Position numbers and translations under genes: made by a program. A stretch of 64,000 nucleotides of DNA. It comes from Clavibacter nebraskensis NCPPB 2581 (GTDB lineage Bacteria > Actinomycetota > Actinomycetes > Actinomycetales > Microbacteriaceae). Positions within the stretch are counted from its first letter, which is position 1. Each line of letters begins with the position of its first letter. Location of the stretch: positions 1,984,001 through 2,048,000 of the forward strand of contig NC_020891.1 of assembly GCF_000355695.1 (NCBI RefSeq). The letters run 5' to 3'. Shown one piece after another: positions 25,398 through 34,621 of this stretch. The notes below the pieces were generated by a model. The model had not been told where the DNA came from and searched no databases. It saw only the letters and a program-made list of their open reading frames with translations.

Positions 25398-27113
25398 TCA
25401 GCGCGCCCGCAGCCCCGGGAACTGGTCGTCGCGCCACTCGCCCTCGAGCCGCTCTCCGGCGTCGGATGCGGCCACCTCGCGCTGGCGCAGCTCGACCCGG
25501 CGGATCTTCCCCGACGCGGTCTTCGGCAGCTCGCCGAACTCCACGCGGCGCACGCGCATGAACGCGGGGCACCGCTCGCGCGCGTGCTTCAGCACGGCGA
25601 GCGCGGTCGCCTCGTCGGGCTCCCACCCGGCGGCGAGGTGCACGTACGCCTTCGCGACGTTGAGCCGCACGTCGTCCGGCGCGCCCACGACGGCGGCCTC
25701 CGCGACCGCCGGGTGCTCGATGAGCACGCTCTCGACCTCGAACGGCGAGATCTTGTAGTCGGAGGACTTGAAGATGTCGTCGGTGCGGCCGATGAAGGTG
25801 ATGGTCCCGTCGGCGTCGCGCCGCGCGACGTCGCCCGTGTGGAAGAAGCCGTCCCGCAGCGACTCGGCCGTGCGGGCGTCGTCGCCGAGGTAGCCGGCCA
25901 TGAGGTTCACGGGCCGCGTCGTCAGGTCGAGGCAGATCTCGCCCTCGTCGGCGGGCTCTCCGGTCACGGGATCCACGAGCACGAGGTCGACGCCCGGCAG
26001 CGCCCGCCCCATCGAGCCCGGCACGACGGGATCGCCGGGCGCGTTGGCGACGATGGCGGTGGTCTCGGTCTGGCCGTAGCCGTCGCGGATGGTGAGGCCC
26101 CACCACTCCTCGATGCGCGCGATGACCTCGGGGTTGAGCGGCTCGCCGGCGGACATGATCTCGCGCAGCCTCCCCGGCCGCTCGCGGATCCCCGCCTGGA
26201 TGAGCATGCGCCACACGGTCGGCGGCGCGCAGAACGTCGTCACCTCGGCCCGGTCCAGCTGCTCCACGAGCGCGTGCGCGTCGAAGCGCGCGTAGTCGTG
26301 CACGAAGACGGTGGCCTCCGCGATCCACGGCGCGAAGAAGCAGCTCCACGCGTGCTTGCCCCATCCGGGCGAACTGATGGCGAGGTGCACGTCGCCCGGC
26401 TGCAGCCCGAGCCAGTACGCGGTGGTGAGGTGGCCGACCGGATACGAGACGTGCATGTGCACGACCATCTTCGGCTTGCTCGTGGTGCCGGACGTGAAGT
26501 AGACGAGCGCGGGATCCGTGGAGGCGACCGCGATGCCCACCCGGTCGGCGGGCGCGTCGTCGGCGTCGCGGTAGTCGCCCCAGCCGTCGGGCACGGGCGC
26601 GTCACCCGCGACTCCGATCGCGATGCGCGCGTACTCCCCCGGCACGTCGTCGAAGACGGCCGTGTGCGCGAGGTCGGCGATGACGTGGCGCACGCCCGCG
26701 CGCACGACGCGGTCCGTGAGGTCGGCCGACCCGAGCACGGTCGAGGTCGGCAGGATCACGGCACCCGCCTTCATGATCGCGAGCATCGTCTCCCACAGCT
26801 CCACCCGGTTGCCGAGCATGAGCATCACGTGGTCGCCCTTCCGGACGCCGCGGGCGACGAGCCACGTCGCGACGCGGTCGGAGCGCGTCGCCATCTCGTC
26901 GAAGGTGAGGCGGCGCTCGGATCCGTCGCCCGCCACGACCCGCAGCGCGATGCCGTCGTTGCCCCGGGCCATGTCGTCGAACCAGTCGACCGCCCAGTTG
27001 AAGGAGTCGCCGACGTCGGGCCACTCGAAGCGCGCGACCGCGGATGTCCGGTCGGTGCGCATCTCCTGAAGGAGGTCACGGGCGGCGCGGTAGGAGGAGT
27101 TGGCTCGGGTCAT
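25398..27113 (-). CDS. acyl-CoA synthetase (AMP-forming, medium-chain/acetyl type)
   Basis: The 571-residue protein carries the ANL motifs: YFTSGTTSKPKMVVH (ATP loop), DGYGQTE, GFFHTGDVARRDADG, and the catalytic lysine in LPKTASGKIRRVEL near the C-terminus. The motif set resembles medium-chain acyl-CoA synthetases rather than acetyl-CoA synthetase. It would activate a carboxylate with ATP and CoA. The start at ATG 27113 is preceded by 124 bases shared with the divergent chloroperoxidase-like gene. Confidence 0.87.
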   Translation of the reverse strand: MTRANSSYRAARDLLQEMRTDRTSAVARFEWPDVGDSFNWAVDWFDDMARGNDGIALRVVAGDGSERRLTFDEMATRSDRVATWLVARGVRKGDHVMLMLGNRVELWETMLAIMKAGAVILPTSTVLGSADLTDRVVRAGVRHVIADLAHTAVFDDVPGEYARIAIGVAGDAPVPDGWGDYRDADDAPADRVGIAVASTDPALVYFTSGTTSKPKMVVHMHVSYPVGHLTTAYWLGLQPGDVHLAISSPGWGKHAWSCFFAPWIAEATVFVHDYARFDAHALVEQLDRAEVTTFCAPPTVWRMLIQAGIRERPGRLREIMSAGEPLNPEVIARIEEWWGLTIRDGYGQTETTAIVANAPGDPVVPGSMGRALPGVDLVLVDPVTGEPADEGEICLDLTTRPVNLMAGYLGDDARTAESLRDGFFHTGDVARRDADGTITFIGRTDDIFKSSDYKISPFEVESVLIEHPAVAEAAVVGAPDDVRLNVAKAYVHLAAGWEPDEATALAVLKHARERCPAFMRVRRVEFGELPKTASGKIRRVELRQREVAASDAGERLEGEWRDDQFPGLRAR

Positions 27114-27237
27114 GGGTCCATCCTGCCGCCCGCGCCCGCGTGCAAGCGGCCGGTGATCCCCGGACCGCACCGCATCGCGCACGGCTCCGAAGCAAATATG
27201 TAGTGCACGAACTCATCACTGAGGGAAGGACGACCGC

Positions 27238-28074
27238 ATGACCGAGATCACCGCCCACCACGGGCTCCTGAAGGACACGAACCTGCACGTCGACGACACC
27301 GGGGGCACGGGACGCCCCGTGGTCCTCATCCACGGCTGGCCGCTGTCCGGCGAGTCCTGGAGCAAGCAGGTGCCCGCGTTCGAGGCCGCCGGCTACCGCG
27401 TCATCACCTACGACCGCCGCGGCTTCGGACGCAGCGACAAGCCGCTCACCGGCTACGACTACGACACCTTCGCGTCCGACCTCGACGCGGTGCTCACCGC
27501 GCTCGACCTCGTCGACGTCACGCTCGTCGGCTTCTCGATGGGCGGCGGCGAGATCGCCCGCTACATCGGCACCCGCGGCGAGGCGCGCCTGCACAGCGTC
27601 GTCTTCGCCTCCGCGGTGCCGCCGTACCTGGAGAAGACCGACGACAACCCGGACGGCCCACTCACGAAGGACGCGGCCGCCGAGATGACGGCCGGCCTCA
27701 CGAAGGACGAGGACTCCTTCTACGACGAGTTCACGACCGGCTTCTACTCCGCGAACGGCGTGCTCAAGGTCACCGAGACCGAGCGCCAGGAGGCCATCGC
27801 GCTCGCGCACCAGTCGAAGAAGCACGCGGCGCTCGCGTCGATGGCCGCGTTCGCGACCACGGACTTCCGCGACGACCTCACCAAGGTCACCGTGCCGACG
27901 CTCGTCATCCACGGCGACAGCGACGCGACCGTGCCGTTCGAGGGATCCGGCGCGCGCACGCACGAGGCCATCGCCGGTTCCGAGCTGCACGTCGTGGAGG
28001 ACGCCCCGCACGGCGTCACGGTCAGCCACCCCGAGGAGTGGAACCAGGCCGTGCTGGAGTTCCTCAAGAAGTAG
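27238..28074 (+). CDS. alpha/beta hydrolase, non-heme chloroperoxidase-like
   Basis: The 278-residue protein has LIHGWPLSGESW (oxyanion hole), the nucleophile serine in LVGFSMGGGEIARYI near residue 100, an acid in HGDSDATVPFEGSG, and the histidine in EDAPHGVTVSHP near 260. This pattern is that of cofactor-free haloperoxidases and aryl esterases. ATG 27238 follows an AGGGAAGGAC element. An AT-rich patch at 27189-27204 may hold the promoter. Confidence 0.88.
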   Translation: MTEITAHHGLLKDTNLHVDDTGGTGRPVVLIHGWPLSGESWSKQVPAFEAAGYRVITYDRRGFGRSDKPLTGYDYDTFASDLDAVLTALDLVDVTLVGFSMGGGEIARYIGTRGEARLHSVVFASAVPPYLEKTDDNPDGPLTKDAAAEMTAGLTKDEDSFYDEFTTGFYSANGVLKVTETERQEAIALAHQSKKHAALASMAAFATTDFRDDLTKVTVPTLVIHGDSDATVPFEGSGARTHEAIAGSELHVVEDAPHGVTVSHPEEWNQAVLEFLKK

Positions 28075-28092
28075 GACGCACCACCCGTCGCC

Positions 28093-28124
28093 GGGGCGCT
28101 GGTCCGATCTTCGGTCAGCGCCCC
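28093..28124. terminator. hairpin between converging genes
   Basis: GGGGCGCTG and CAGCGCCCC form a perfect nine-pair stem around a 14-base loop. It sits after the hydrolase stop and covers the stop codon of the converging HTH gene, so it may terminate both transcripts. Confidence 0.6.
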
Positions 28125-28462
28125 TGCGTGCGCTTGTACGGCTTCGGCTGGCCCTTGACCACGGGCGCGCGGCCCTGGCCCTTGGAGGCCTTGGCCTTCC
28201 CGCCGGCCGGCGGCTTCGGCGCCTCGGGCGGGGTGGACGGCTTCGCCAGCTCCTCGAGGGCCTCCTCGTACGCGAGGCGGCCGGTCTTCGTCAGGCGCGT
28301 CTCGGTGCTCTGCGGGTCGAACACGGCACGGCCGTAGTGCTCCTCGATCGCGCGGATGGAGGAGGCGAGCTTCGCGCGCGAGATGCCGAGCTGACCCGCC
28401 GCCTTCGGCAGGTGCAGCACCTCGGCCGCGACCACGAAGTGGCGCTGGTGGCTGATCTTCAC
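28115..28462 (-). CDS. LysR-type HTH domain protein without effector domain
   Basis: The 115-residue protein has a LysR-like winged helix-turn-helix in residues 1-65 (HFVVAAEVLHLPKAAGQLGI then RAKLASSIRAIEEHYGRAVF). It then ends in a lysine- and proline-rich tail instead of the usual roughly 200-residue effector-binding domain. It may bind DNA constitutively or act as a nucleoid-type protein. Divergent from the Nudix gene. TAC CGT, read on the minus strand at 28501-28506, is a possible -10. Confidence 0.75.
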   Translation of the reverse strand: MKISHQRHFVVAAEVLHLPKAAGQLGISRAKLASSIRAIEEHYGRAVFDPQSTETRLTKTGRLAYEEALEELAKPSTPPEAPKPPAGGKAKASKGQGRAPVVKGQPKPYKRTQGR

Positions 28463-28578
28463 GGGTGGTGCCTCTCGTCGCGGCGGATGCCGGATGTCCC
28501 ACGGTACAGGCCGGGTCGGGCGCGCCCGGGCGCACCGGTAGCGTCGAGGCGGCGGACGGCGTCGACGGGAGGCACGGC

Positions 28579-29199
28579 ATGGCGGGACTCGAGGTCGTGG
28601 CGGCGGTGCTGATCCGCGACGGGCGCGCGCTCGCGTGCCGACGCACGGCGCACACGCCGGGCGCGGGCACGTGGGAGTTCCCGGGCGGCAAAGTCGAGCG
28701 GGGCGAGACCCCGCAGGCGGCGCTCGCGCGGGAGATCCGCGAGGAGCTCGGAGTCGACGTGACCGTCGGCGCGCTCGTCGACCGCTCCGAGGTGCCCGTG
28801 GGCGATCGCGTCATCGACCTCGCGTGCTACCTCGTGGATCCGACGGGGCCGCCGCCGACCGCCAGCACCGACCACGACGAGCTGCGCTGGGTGCCCATCG
28901 CCGACCTCGGCGACCTCGACTGGTCGGCGCCGGACCTGCCCGCGGTGCGGCGCCTGGTGCGCGGGGCCCGGCACCCGGACGCGGACTGGGTCGTCGACGT
29001 GGGCGCGCGGCCGCGCGTCACCGGTCCCGAGCACTACCGGCACGCGGCGCTGCTCGCGGAGGCGTCGGAGGGCCTGGCCGCGTCCGTCGCCGCCCTCGGG
29101 GACGCGGTGCGCGCCGCCCACGCGGCAGGACTCGACGAGCCCCGCATCGCGGTCGCCGCCCGTCTGTCGCTCGCGCACGTGCGGGACCTCCTCCGCTGA
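28579..29199 (+). CDS. Nudix hydrolase with C-terminal extension (MutT-like)
   Basis: The 206-residue protein has a complete Nudix box near residue 40 (GGKVERGETPQAALA followed by REIREELGV). Its first 130 residues resemble MutT 8-oxo-dGTP hydrolases. The final 70 residues resemble thiamine phosphate synthase-like or other extensions but are not assignable. ATG 28579 is chosen for the GGGAGG six bases upstream. TAGCGT at 28539-28544 is a candidate -10. Confidence 0.83.
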   Translation: MAGLEVVAAVLIRDGRALACRRTAHTPGAGTWEFPGGKVERGETPQAALAREIREELGVDVTVGALVDRSEVPVGDRVIDLACYLVDPTGPPPTASTDHDELRWVPIADLGDLDWSAPDLPAVRRLVRGARHPDADWVVDVGARPRVTGPEHYRHAALLAEASEGLAASVAALGDAVRAAHAAGLDEPRIAVAARLSLAHVRDLLR

Positions 29200-29311
29200 C
29201 CCCGCGGGCGCGTGACCTCACCGGCGCGGGGACTGCTCCGCGCCGGCCGGGATCGGGCGCGCCCCCGCGCGGGGGCTGGGGCGGCGGGGTCCGAGGGAGC
29301 GGCGACCTCCG

Positions 29312-29317
29312 TAGCGT
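29312..29317 (+). promoter_or_regulatory. candidate -10 element (TAGCGT) of the esterase pseudogene
   Basis: The hexamer lies 60 bases before the old start and matches the TANNGT type seen at 30300 before the intact copy. No -35 element is clear. Confidence 0.3.
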
Positions 29318-29376
29318 CCACTCCCGTCCGACGGCCGTCGCCGCGGACGTCCCCGACCCGATCCGAGAGACGCCTC

Positions 29377-30168
29377 ATGCCCGCAACACCCCCGCGTTCC
29401 GCCGCCGCTCCGCGGCCGTCGCCGCCCTCGCCCTCGTCGCCGCCCTCGCCGTCCCCACGGCCGCCCAGGCGGCGGCGCGCGTCCACCACCCGGCGCGTCC
29501 TGCCGCTCCCGCGCACCACGCGCCGTTCACCGTCACCCCGACCGTCGTCCCCGTGCAGGCCGACCCGGGCTTCGGCGGCGGCACGATCTTCGCTCCGCGC
29601 GACACCGGGCGGAAGGTCCTCGGATCGGTCGTCGTCACCCCCGGGTTCCACGGCAGGAGGTCGGACATGGCCGCCTACGGCACCGAGCTCGCCGCGCACG
29701 GCTTCGTCGTCCTTACCATCGACACGCTCGACCGCGCCGACCGCCCCGACCGGCGCGCCACGGAGATGCTCGCCGCCGCGGACTACCTCACCGCGAGGAG
29801 CCCCGTCAAGAACGAGGTCTCCCCGCCCGCCCGCGGGCGACCCGAAGGCGGTCCACCCCGCGTACCCGGAGCTGACGGTGCCGACGCTCATCATCACCGG
29901 GCAGGAGGACACGACCGCGATCCCGGCGAAGTTCGGCGAGCCCGCCTACGACTCGATCCCGGCCGGTACCCCGAAGCAGTACCTCGAGCTCAGGGGGCTC
30001 GGCCACGCGGCGGGGATGGGGAAGCCGGTCGCCACCATCCGCACCGCGCTCACCGCGTTCCTGAAGCGCTACCTCGACGGCGATAGCGCCTCCACGAAGG
30101 ACATCTGCCCGGCCCCCAGGGTCGGCGGCCCCATCAGCGCGTCGACCAGCTCCTGCCCCACGGGCTGA
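29377..30168 (+). pseudogene. cutinase/PET-hydrolase-like secreted esterase, pseudogene
   Basis: The sequence matches the intact paralog at 30369-31256 along most of its length but is broken. The signal peptide and N-terminal part (FGGGTIFAPRDTG, VVVTPGF) are in one frame with no usable start. The ATG at 29377 is in another frame. Near 29820-29835 about 37 codons, including the GYSFGG nucleophile, are missing, and the frame shifts. The remaining C-terminal part (TLIITGQEDT, LRGLGHAAGM, CPAPRVGG) resumes in the ATG frame to 30168. With at least two lesions and no catalytic serine it cannot make an active enzyme. Confidence 0.85.
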
Positions 30169-30242
30169 TCCCGCCAGCCCGTCCCCGACGCGATCCGGAC
30201 GCCGCAGGTACGGCTGCGCATCCGACGGTCTCGGCGGGCGGA

Positions 30243-30271
30243 TCATCCCCAGGCAGAGCGCCTGGGGATGA
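30243..30271. terminator. perfect inverted repeat between the tandem esterase genes
   Basis: Twelve perfectly paired bases (TCATCCCCAGGC) enclose a five-base loop. It may end the pseudogene transcript or act as a control element for the intact copy, whose candidate -10 (TAACGT at 30300-30305) lies just downstream. Confidence 0.6.
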
Positions 30272-30368
30272 CCGGAGGGCGGACAGGGTCGCGTGCCCCT
30301 AACGTCCTGCCGCACCCAGTCCGCGGCGATCGCCGCGGGCTCCCGCTCATTCGAACAGGAAGACGCCC

Positions 30369-31256
30369 ATGCCCTTCATGCCCTCCTCGCTCCGCCGCCC
30401 CGCCGCGGTCGCCGCGCTCGCACTCGTCGCGACCCTCGCGGCCCCCGCCGCGGCCCAGGCCCACGCCCCCGCCCACCAGCCGGTCGTCGCGCACCACCAC
30501 GCGCCCTTCGCGGTGCGCACCACGGTCGTCCCGAAGACGGCCGTGAAGGCCTTCGGCGGCGGCGTCATCTACACGCCGCAGGACACCGGCAAGCCCGTCC
30601 TCGGCGCCGTCGTCATCACGCCCGGCTTCACGAACACCAACGCCGACGAGAAGGAGCTCGGTGAGCTCGTCGCCTCGCAGGGCTTCGTCGCGTTCGTCAT
30701 CGACACCCTCGACCCGGCCGACCTGCCCGACCAGCGCGCCACCGAGATCCTCGCCGCGGCGGACTACCTCACCGGCCAGAGTGCGGTGAGGTCCGAGGTC
30801 TCCGCGAAGGACGTCGGCCTCATCGGCTACTCGTTCGGCGGCGGCGGCACGATGCAGGCGGCGCAGTCGCGCCCGTCCATCAAGGCGGCCATCGGGCTCA
30901 TGCCGTTCGACTTCCCGCCCGCGAGCGACCCGAACGCGCAGTACCCCGCGTACCCCGCCATGAAGACCCCCACGCTGGTCATCACGGGACAGAAGGACGA
31001 CGTCGCCGAGCCGGCGTACTTCGGCAAGCCCGCGTACGACTCCATCCCGGCGGGCACGCCGAAGCAGTACCTGGAGCTGAAGGGCCTCGACCACTACGCG
31101 GGCGAGCACGCGCCGGTCGCCGCGATCCGCAACGCGGTCACGGCGTTCCTCAAGCGCTACCTCGACGGCAACAGCGCCTACGCGAAGTTCATCTGCCCGG
31201 CCCCGAAGGTCGGCGGACCCATCAGCGTGTCGCTGAGCTCCTGCCCGAAGGGCTGA
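30369..31256 (+). CDS. secreted cutinase/PET-hydrolase-like polyester hydrolase
   Basis: The 295-residue protein has a signal peptide ending at AQA near residue 34. The mature part follows the actinobacterial cutinase (Thermobifida cutinase/PETase) pattern. It begins with FGGGVIYTPQDTG, then AVVITPGFTNTNADEKELGE, VIDTLDPADLPDQRA, the nucleophile in GLIGYSFGGGGTMQAA near residue 158, an acid in ITGQKDD, a histidine in LKGLDHYAG, and a C-terminal CPAPKVGG...SSCP disulfide pair. Polyester hydrolysis, for example plant cutin, fits a plant-associated organism. Residues around the active site differ (Tyr before Ser, where cutinase has His), so activity on synthetic polyesters is uncertain. AGGAAG precedes the ATG. 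Confidence 0.8.
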   Translation: MPFMPSSLRRPAAVAALALVATLAAPAAAQAHAPAHQPVVAHHHAPFAVRTTVVPKTAVKAFGGGVIYTPQDTGKPVLGAVVITPGFTNTNADEKELGELVASQGFVAFVIDTLDPADLPDQRATEILAAADYLTGQSAVRSEVSAKDVGLIGYSFGGGGTMQAAQSRPSIKAAIGLMPFDFPPASDPNAQYPAYPAMKTPTLVITGQKDDVAEPAYFGKPAYDSIPAGTPKQYLELKGLDHYAGEHAPVAAIRNAVTAFLKRYLDGNSAYAKFICPAPKVGGPISVSLSSCPKG

Positions 31257-31273
31257 TCCCGTCCGCACCGCCT

Positions 31274-31305
31274 GCGCGGCGTCCGACCCGGGTCGGGCGC
31301 CGCGC
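31274..31305. terminator. hairpin terminator after the esterase
   Basis: GCGCGGCGTCCGACCC is followed directly by its complement with one mismatch, giving a long GC-rich stem 17 bases after the esterase stop. No T-run is present. Confidence 0.7.
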
Positions 31306-31309
31306 GCGC

Positions 31310-32929
31310 GTGTCGCCCGGCACGCCGCCTAGGGTGGGGACGAACCACCATCCGCCCCCGCTCGACGCGGGCCGGCCACCGAACGGAGCGCTGATCGCGC
31401 TGAGCACCACCCCGCCGCCCGGCGACCCGCGGCGCCCCCGCCGGGATCCCGGAGCCGCGCGTCCGCCGCGCCAGCGCCGCCGCCGCGTCAACCCGCAGGA
31501 GATGCGCGACGTCCGCGCCCGCCTCCGCGGCACCATCTACGAGGGCACCGAGCCCGCGCACGGTCGCCTCGGCGACCTCTACTCCCCGCGCCAGATCGTC
31601 GACTTCTGCCTCGACCTCGGCGAGGTGATGCTCGCCTCCGGCGCCGACGTGCGCGCGGTCGAGATAGCCATCGTCGCCGTCAGCACGAAGTGGAACCTCG
31701 CGCCGCTGGAGCTCGACATCACGGGCACGGCCATCACCATCCAGTACGCGCCACTCGAGGGCCCGCCGCTCGTGAAGCTGCGCGTCGTCACCGCGGAGGG
31801 CAGCGACCTCCACCGGCTGTCGCTCGTCTACCAGATCGTCGACGAGCTCCTCCACGACGACCGCGACATGACGAGTGCCGTCGAGGGCCTCGTCGAGGTG
31901 CTGAAGTCGCCGCCGCGCTGGCCGTCGTGGATCACCGACGCGGCCATGGGCCTGTTCGGCGTCTCCGTCTCGCTGCAGGCGGGCGGCTCCCTGCCGGGGG
32001 CCGTCGGGGCGTTCCTGCTGATGATCGGCGCCATGGTGCTCGGCCGGCAGCTCTCCCGCCGCGGCATCCCCCCGTTCTTCGTGGTCGCCGTGCAGTCCGC
32101 GATCGTGGCGGCCGTGGGCACGCTCGCGATCTGGTCCGGTGTCATGCCCGCGGGGAGCGCCGCGGCGATGGTCGCGGCCGTGGTGGTGCTGATCCTCCCC
32201 CACGTCACCATCGTCACCTGGGCCCAGGACGCGATCTCCGGCTTCCGGGCCATGGCACTGTCGCGGGCCATGATCATCGTGCTCATCGTCGCGGGTATCG
32301 CCGTCGGCATCCCGGGCGGCCTCGCGCTCACCGCCGGCGTCGACATCGAGGTGGACCCCACCGACATCACGCTGCGGGCGCTCCCCCTCTGGATGCTGCT
32401 CATCACCACGTTCTTCGCGGCCGGCGCCACCGGGATCACGCAGGGCGCCAACGCGCGCGTGATGCCCGTCGCGATCGGCATGGCGATCGTGGGCACGGTC
32501 TCGCTCTGGATCCTCAAGGCGGCCGGCGTCCCGCTGCTCGCGGCGACGTTCCTGGTGGCGACGCTGCTCGGCGCGCTGGGCACGGTGGTCGCGGCGCGCG
32601 TCCGGGTCTCGGCCACGGCGATCGCGGTGCCGGCCTTCTGCGGATCCCTCCTGCCCTCGCTCGCGGTCGCCTCGGCGCTCCTCAACTCGATGGCCGGCAC
32701 GTCCGGCGCGACGGGCGCGTTCGTGGGGGCGATGGCGACGACCCTGGCGATCGGCGCGGGCCTCGTGCTCGGCAGCCTGCTCGCGACGCCGCAGGCCCGT
32801 CGCCACCTCCGGCGTCGGGCGAAGCGCGTGGTCGTGCAGTCGGTGCGGCTCGACACGACGCCGATCGGGATCATCCGCGACCCCGCAATGCTCGAGCCGC
32901 CGGTCGGCGGCAGCCCGGACCGCGCCTGA
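31310..32929 (+). CDS. threonine/serine exporter (ThrE family)
   Basis: The protein has the ThrE layout. An N-terminal soluble domain has LDLGEVMLASGADVRAVEIAI and DITGTAITIQ, followed by about ten hydrophobic segments, including AQDAISGFRAMALSRAM. A C-terminal ThrE_2-like half contains PAFCGSLLPSLAVASALLNSM. Such proteins export threonine and serine by proton motive force. The start is uncertain. GTG 31310 opens the frame, but a TAGGGT -10 candidate at 31330-31335 lies inside it. A later start such as CTG near 31391 or ATG 31502 is therefore possible. Confidence 0.8.
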   Translation: MSPGTPPRVGTNHHPPPLDAGRPPNGALIALSTTPPPGDPRRPRRDPGAARPPRQRRRRVNPQEMRDVRARLRGTIYEGTEPAHGRLGDLYSPRQIVDFCLDLGEVMLASGADVRAVEIAIVAVSTKWNLAPLELDITGTAITIQYAPLEGPPLVKLRVVTAEGSDLHRLSLVYQIVDELLHDDRDMTSAVEGLVEVLKSPPRWPSWITDAAMGLFGVSVSLQAGGSLPGAVGAFLLMIGAMVLGRQLSRRGIPPFFVVAVQSAIVAAVGTLAIWSGVMPAGSAAAMVAAVVVLILPHVTIVTWAQDAISGFRAMALSRAMIIVLIVAGIAVGIPGGLALTAGVDIEVDPTDITLRALPLWMLLITTFFAAGATGITQGANARVMPVAIGMAIVGTVSLWILKAAGVPLLAATFLVATLLGALGTVVAARVRVSATAIAVPAFCGSLLPSLAVASALLNSMAGTSGATGAFVGAMATTLAIGAGLVLGSLLATPQARRHLRRRAKRVVVQSVRLDTTPIGIIRDPAMLEPPVGGSPDRA

Positions 32930-33026
32930 CCGCACCCGTGACGGGGTGGCCGAGGGGCGGGAATAGCCCGGATCCACCTGTCCCCCCGAGGGACGCCACC
33001 CACCCGCGAGGAGGATCCCCAGGGAC

Positions 33027-34256
33027 GTGCACCCCGGAGCCAGCCTGCTGGACGACGACGTGCGGGACGCGCACGAGCTGTTCCGCTCGCTGCACGCGCA
33101 CCCGGAGCTCTCGATGCAGGAGCACGCGACCGCGGCCGCGATCGAGGCGTACCTGGAGGCGATCGGCGCGGAGACGTTCCGATCGGGCGGCACCGGCGTC
33201 GTCGGGATCGTCCGCAACGGCGACGGCCCCGTGGTCGCGTTCCGCGCCGACACCGACGGCCTCCCCATCCTCGAGGAGACGGGCCTCGCGCACGCCAGCC
33301 GCGACACGGGCATCGACCGGTCGGGCAAGGAGGTGCCCACGATGCACGGCTGCGGCCACGACTTCCACGTCGCCGCCGCGCTCACCACCGCTCAGGCGCT
33401 CGCCGCGAACCGCGACGCGTGGGCCGTCACGGTCGTCTTCGTGTTCCAGCCCGGCGAGGAGACGGGCGAGGGCGCCCGCGCCATGCTCGCCGACGGCCTC
33501 TGGGACCGCGCGCCGCGCCCCGAGGTGATCCTCGGCCAGCACGTCTTCCCGCTCCCCGTCGGCGTGGTCGCCACGCGCGAGGGCGCGTTCATGAGCATGA
33601 GCGACGCGTGGAAGGTCACCGTGAAGGGCCGCGGCGCGCACGGCTCGCAGCCGCAGAACTCCATCGACCCGATCGTCGCCGCCAGCGCCATCGTGCTGCG
33701 CCTGCAGACGGTGGTCGCGCGCGAGCTGGATCCGCAGGCCGCCGCGGTCGTCACCGTCGGCACGTTCCAGGCGGGCACGAAGGAGAACATCATCCCCGAG
33801 CACGCGGTGCTGGGCCTCAGCATCCGCACGTTCGACCCGGCCGTGCGCGAGCGCGTGCTGGCGTCCGTGCGGCGGATCATCCTGGCCGAGGCCGCCGCGA
33901 GCGGGGCGCCGGAGCCCGAGATCGAGGAGATCGTCTCGTTCCCGCTGAACCGCAACGACCCCGAGGCGACGCGCGGCGTGGTGGCGGCGCTCACCGCGCA
34001 GCTCGGGTCGGACAAGGTCGTCGAGTCGCCGCCCATCATGGGCAGCGAGGACTTCGGGATCCTGGGCGAGGCCATCGGCGTGCCCACCGTCTACTGGGCG
34101 TTCGGCGGCGTGGAGCCCGAGGCGTTCGGCGGCGAGACCCCGCCTCCCGGGAACCACACGCCTCAGTTCGCGCCCACCATGGAGGGCACCATCGAGACGG
34201 GCGTGAAGGCCGCGACGGCCGCCCTGCTCTCGCGCGTCGGTGTGGCGCGGGCGTAG
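33027..34256 (+). CDS. M20 family amidohydrolase (hippurate hydrolase-like)
   Basis: The 409-residue protein has the M20D metal-binding pattern: FRADTDGLPI, MHGCGHDFHVAAAL near residue 110, QPGEETGEGARAML near 150, and a lid domain with KGRGAHGSQPQNSIDP. A C-terminal GSEDFGILGE supplies the last ligand. These enzymes hydrolyse N-acyl amino acids or amides. GTG 33027 has AGGGAC upstream. It is followed by the small PLDc_N-like gene. Confidence 0.87.
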   Translation: MHPGASLLDDDVRDAHELFRSLHAHPELSMQEHATAAAIEAYLEAIGAETFRSGGTGVVGIVRNGDGPVVAFRADTDGLPILEETGLAHASRDTGIDRSGKEVPTMHGCGHDFHVAAALTTAQALAANRDAWAVTVVFVFQPGEETGEGARAMLADGLWDRAPRPEVILGQHVFPLPVGVVATREGAFMSMSDAWKVTVKGRGAHGSQPQNSIDPIVAASAIVLRLQTVVARELDPQAAAVVTVGTFQAGTKENIIPEHAVLGLSIRTFDPAVRERVLASVRRIILAEAAASGAPEPEIEEIVSFPLNRNDPEATRGVVAALTAQLGSDKVVESPPIMGSEDFGILGEAIGVPTVYWAFGGVEPEAFGGETPPPGNHTPQFAPTMEGTIETGVKAATAALLSRVGVARA

Positions 34257-34291
34257 GTTCGAGCGACGCGCACTCGACAGGAGGCACCACC

Positions 34292-34531
34292 ATGTCCGAT
34301 GCACTCATCGCCGGGGCCGTCGCCGCCCCGATCGCCATCGTGTATGTCACGCTCGTCGTGGCGGCGGTGCTGCAGATCGTCCGCGACCGCGCGCTCGGCG
34401 GTCTCGCGCGCGACCTCTGGGTCGTGGCCGTCGTGGTCTTCCCCGTCCTCGGCGCCCTCGCCTGGTTCGGCGCCGGGCACCGCACGACCGCCGCCCAGCG
34501 CGCCGTCGACCGCGTCCGGCTAAGCCTGTAG
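34292..34531 (+). CDS. PLDc_N-like small membrane protein
   Basis: The 79-residue protein has two membrane segments (residues 8-28 and 42-62) separated by a basic loop, ending GHRTTAAQRAVDRVRLSL. The WVVAVVVFPVLGALAWF stretch fits the short PLD-nuclease N-terminal family. AGGAGG lies eight bases before ATG 34292. It is the last native-composition gene before the AT-rich island, whose left boundary falls just after its stop. Confidence 0.75.
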   Translation: MSDALIAGAVAAPIAIVYVTLVVAAVLQIVRDRALGGLARDLWVVAVVVFPVLGALAWFGAGHRTTAAQRAVDRVRLSL

Positions 34532-34621
34532 GCACTACCTCTTGGTGTCCGCCCGAGAAAGTAAGCGACGTTGCCGCGAAATTGGCCGCCGCGCGCACCT
34601 CCCATTGACCTGACGAGCCCC

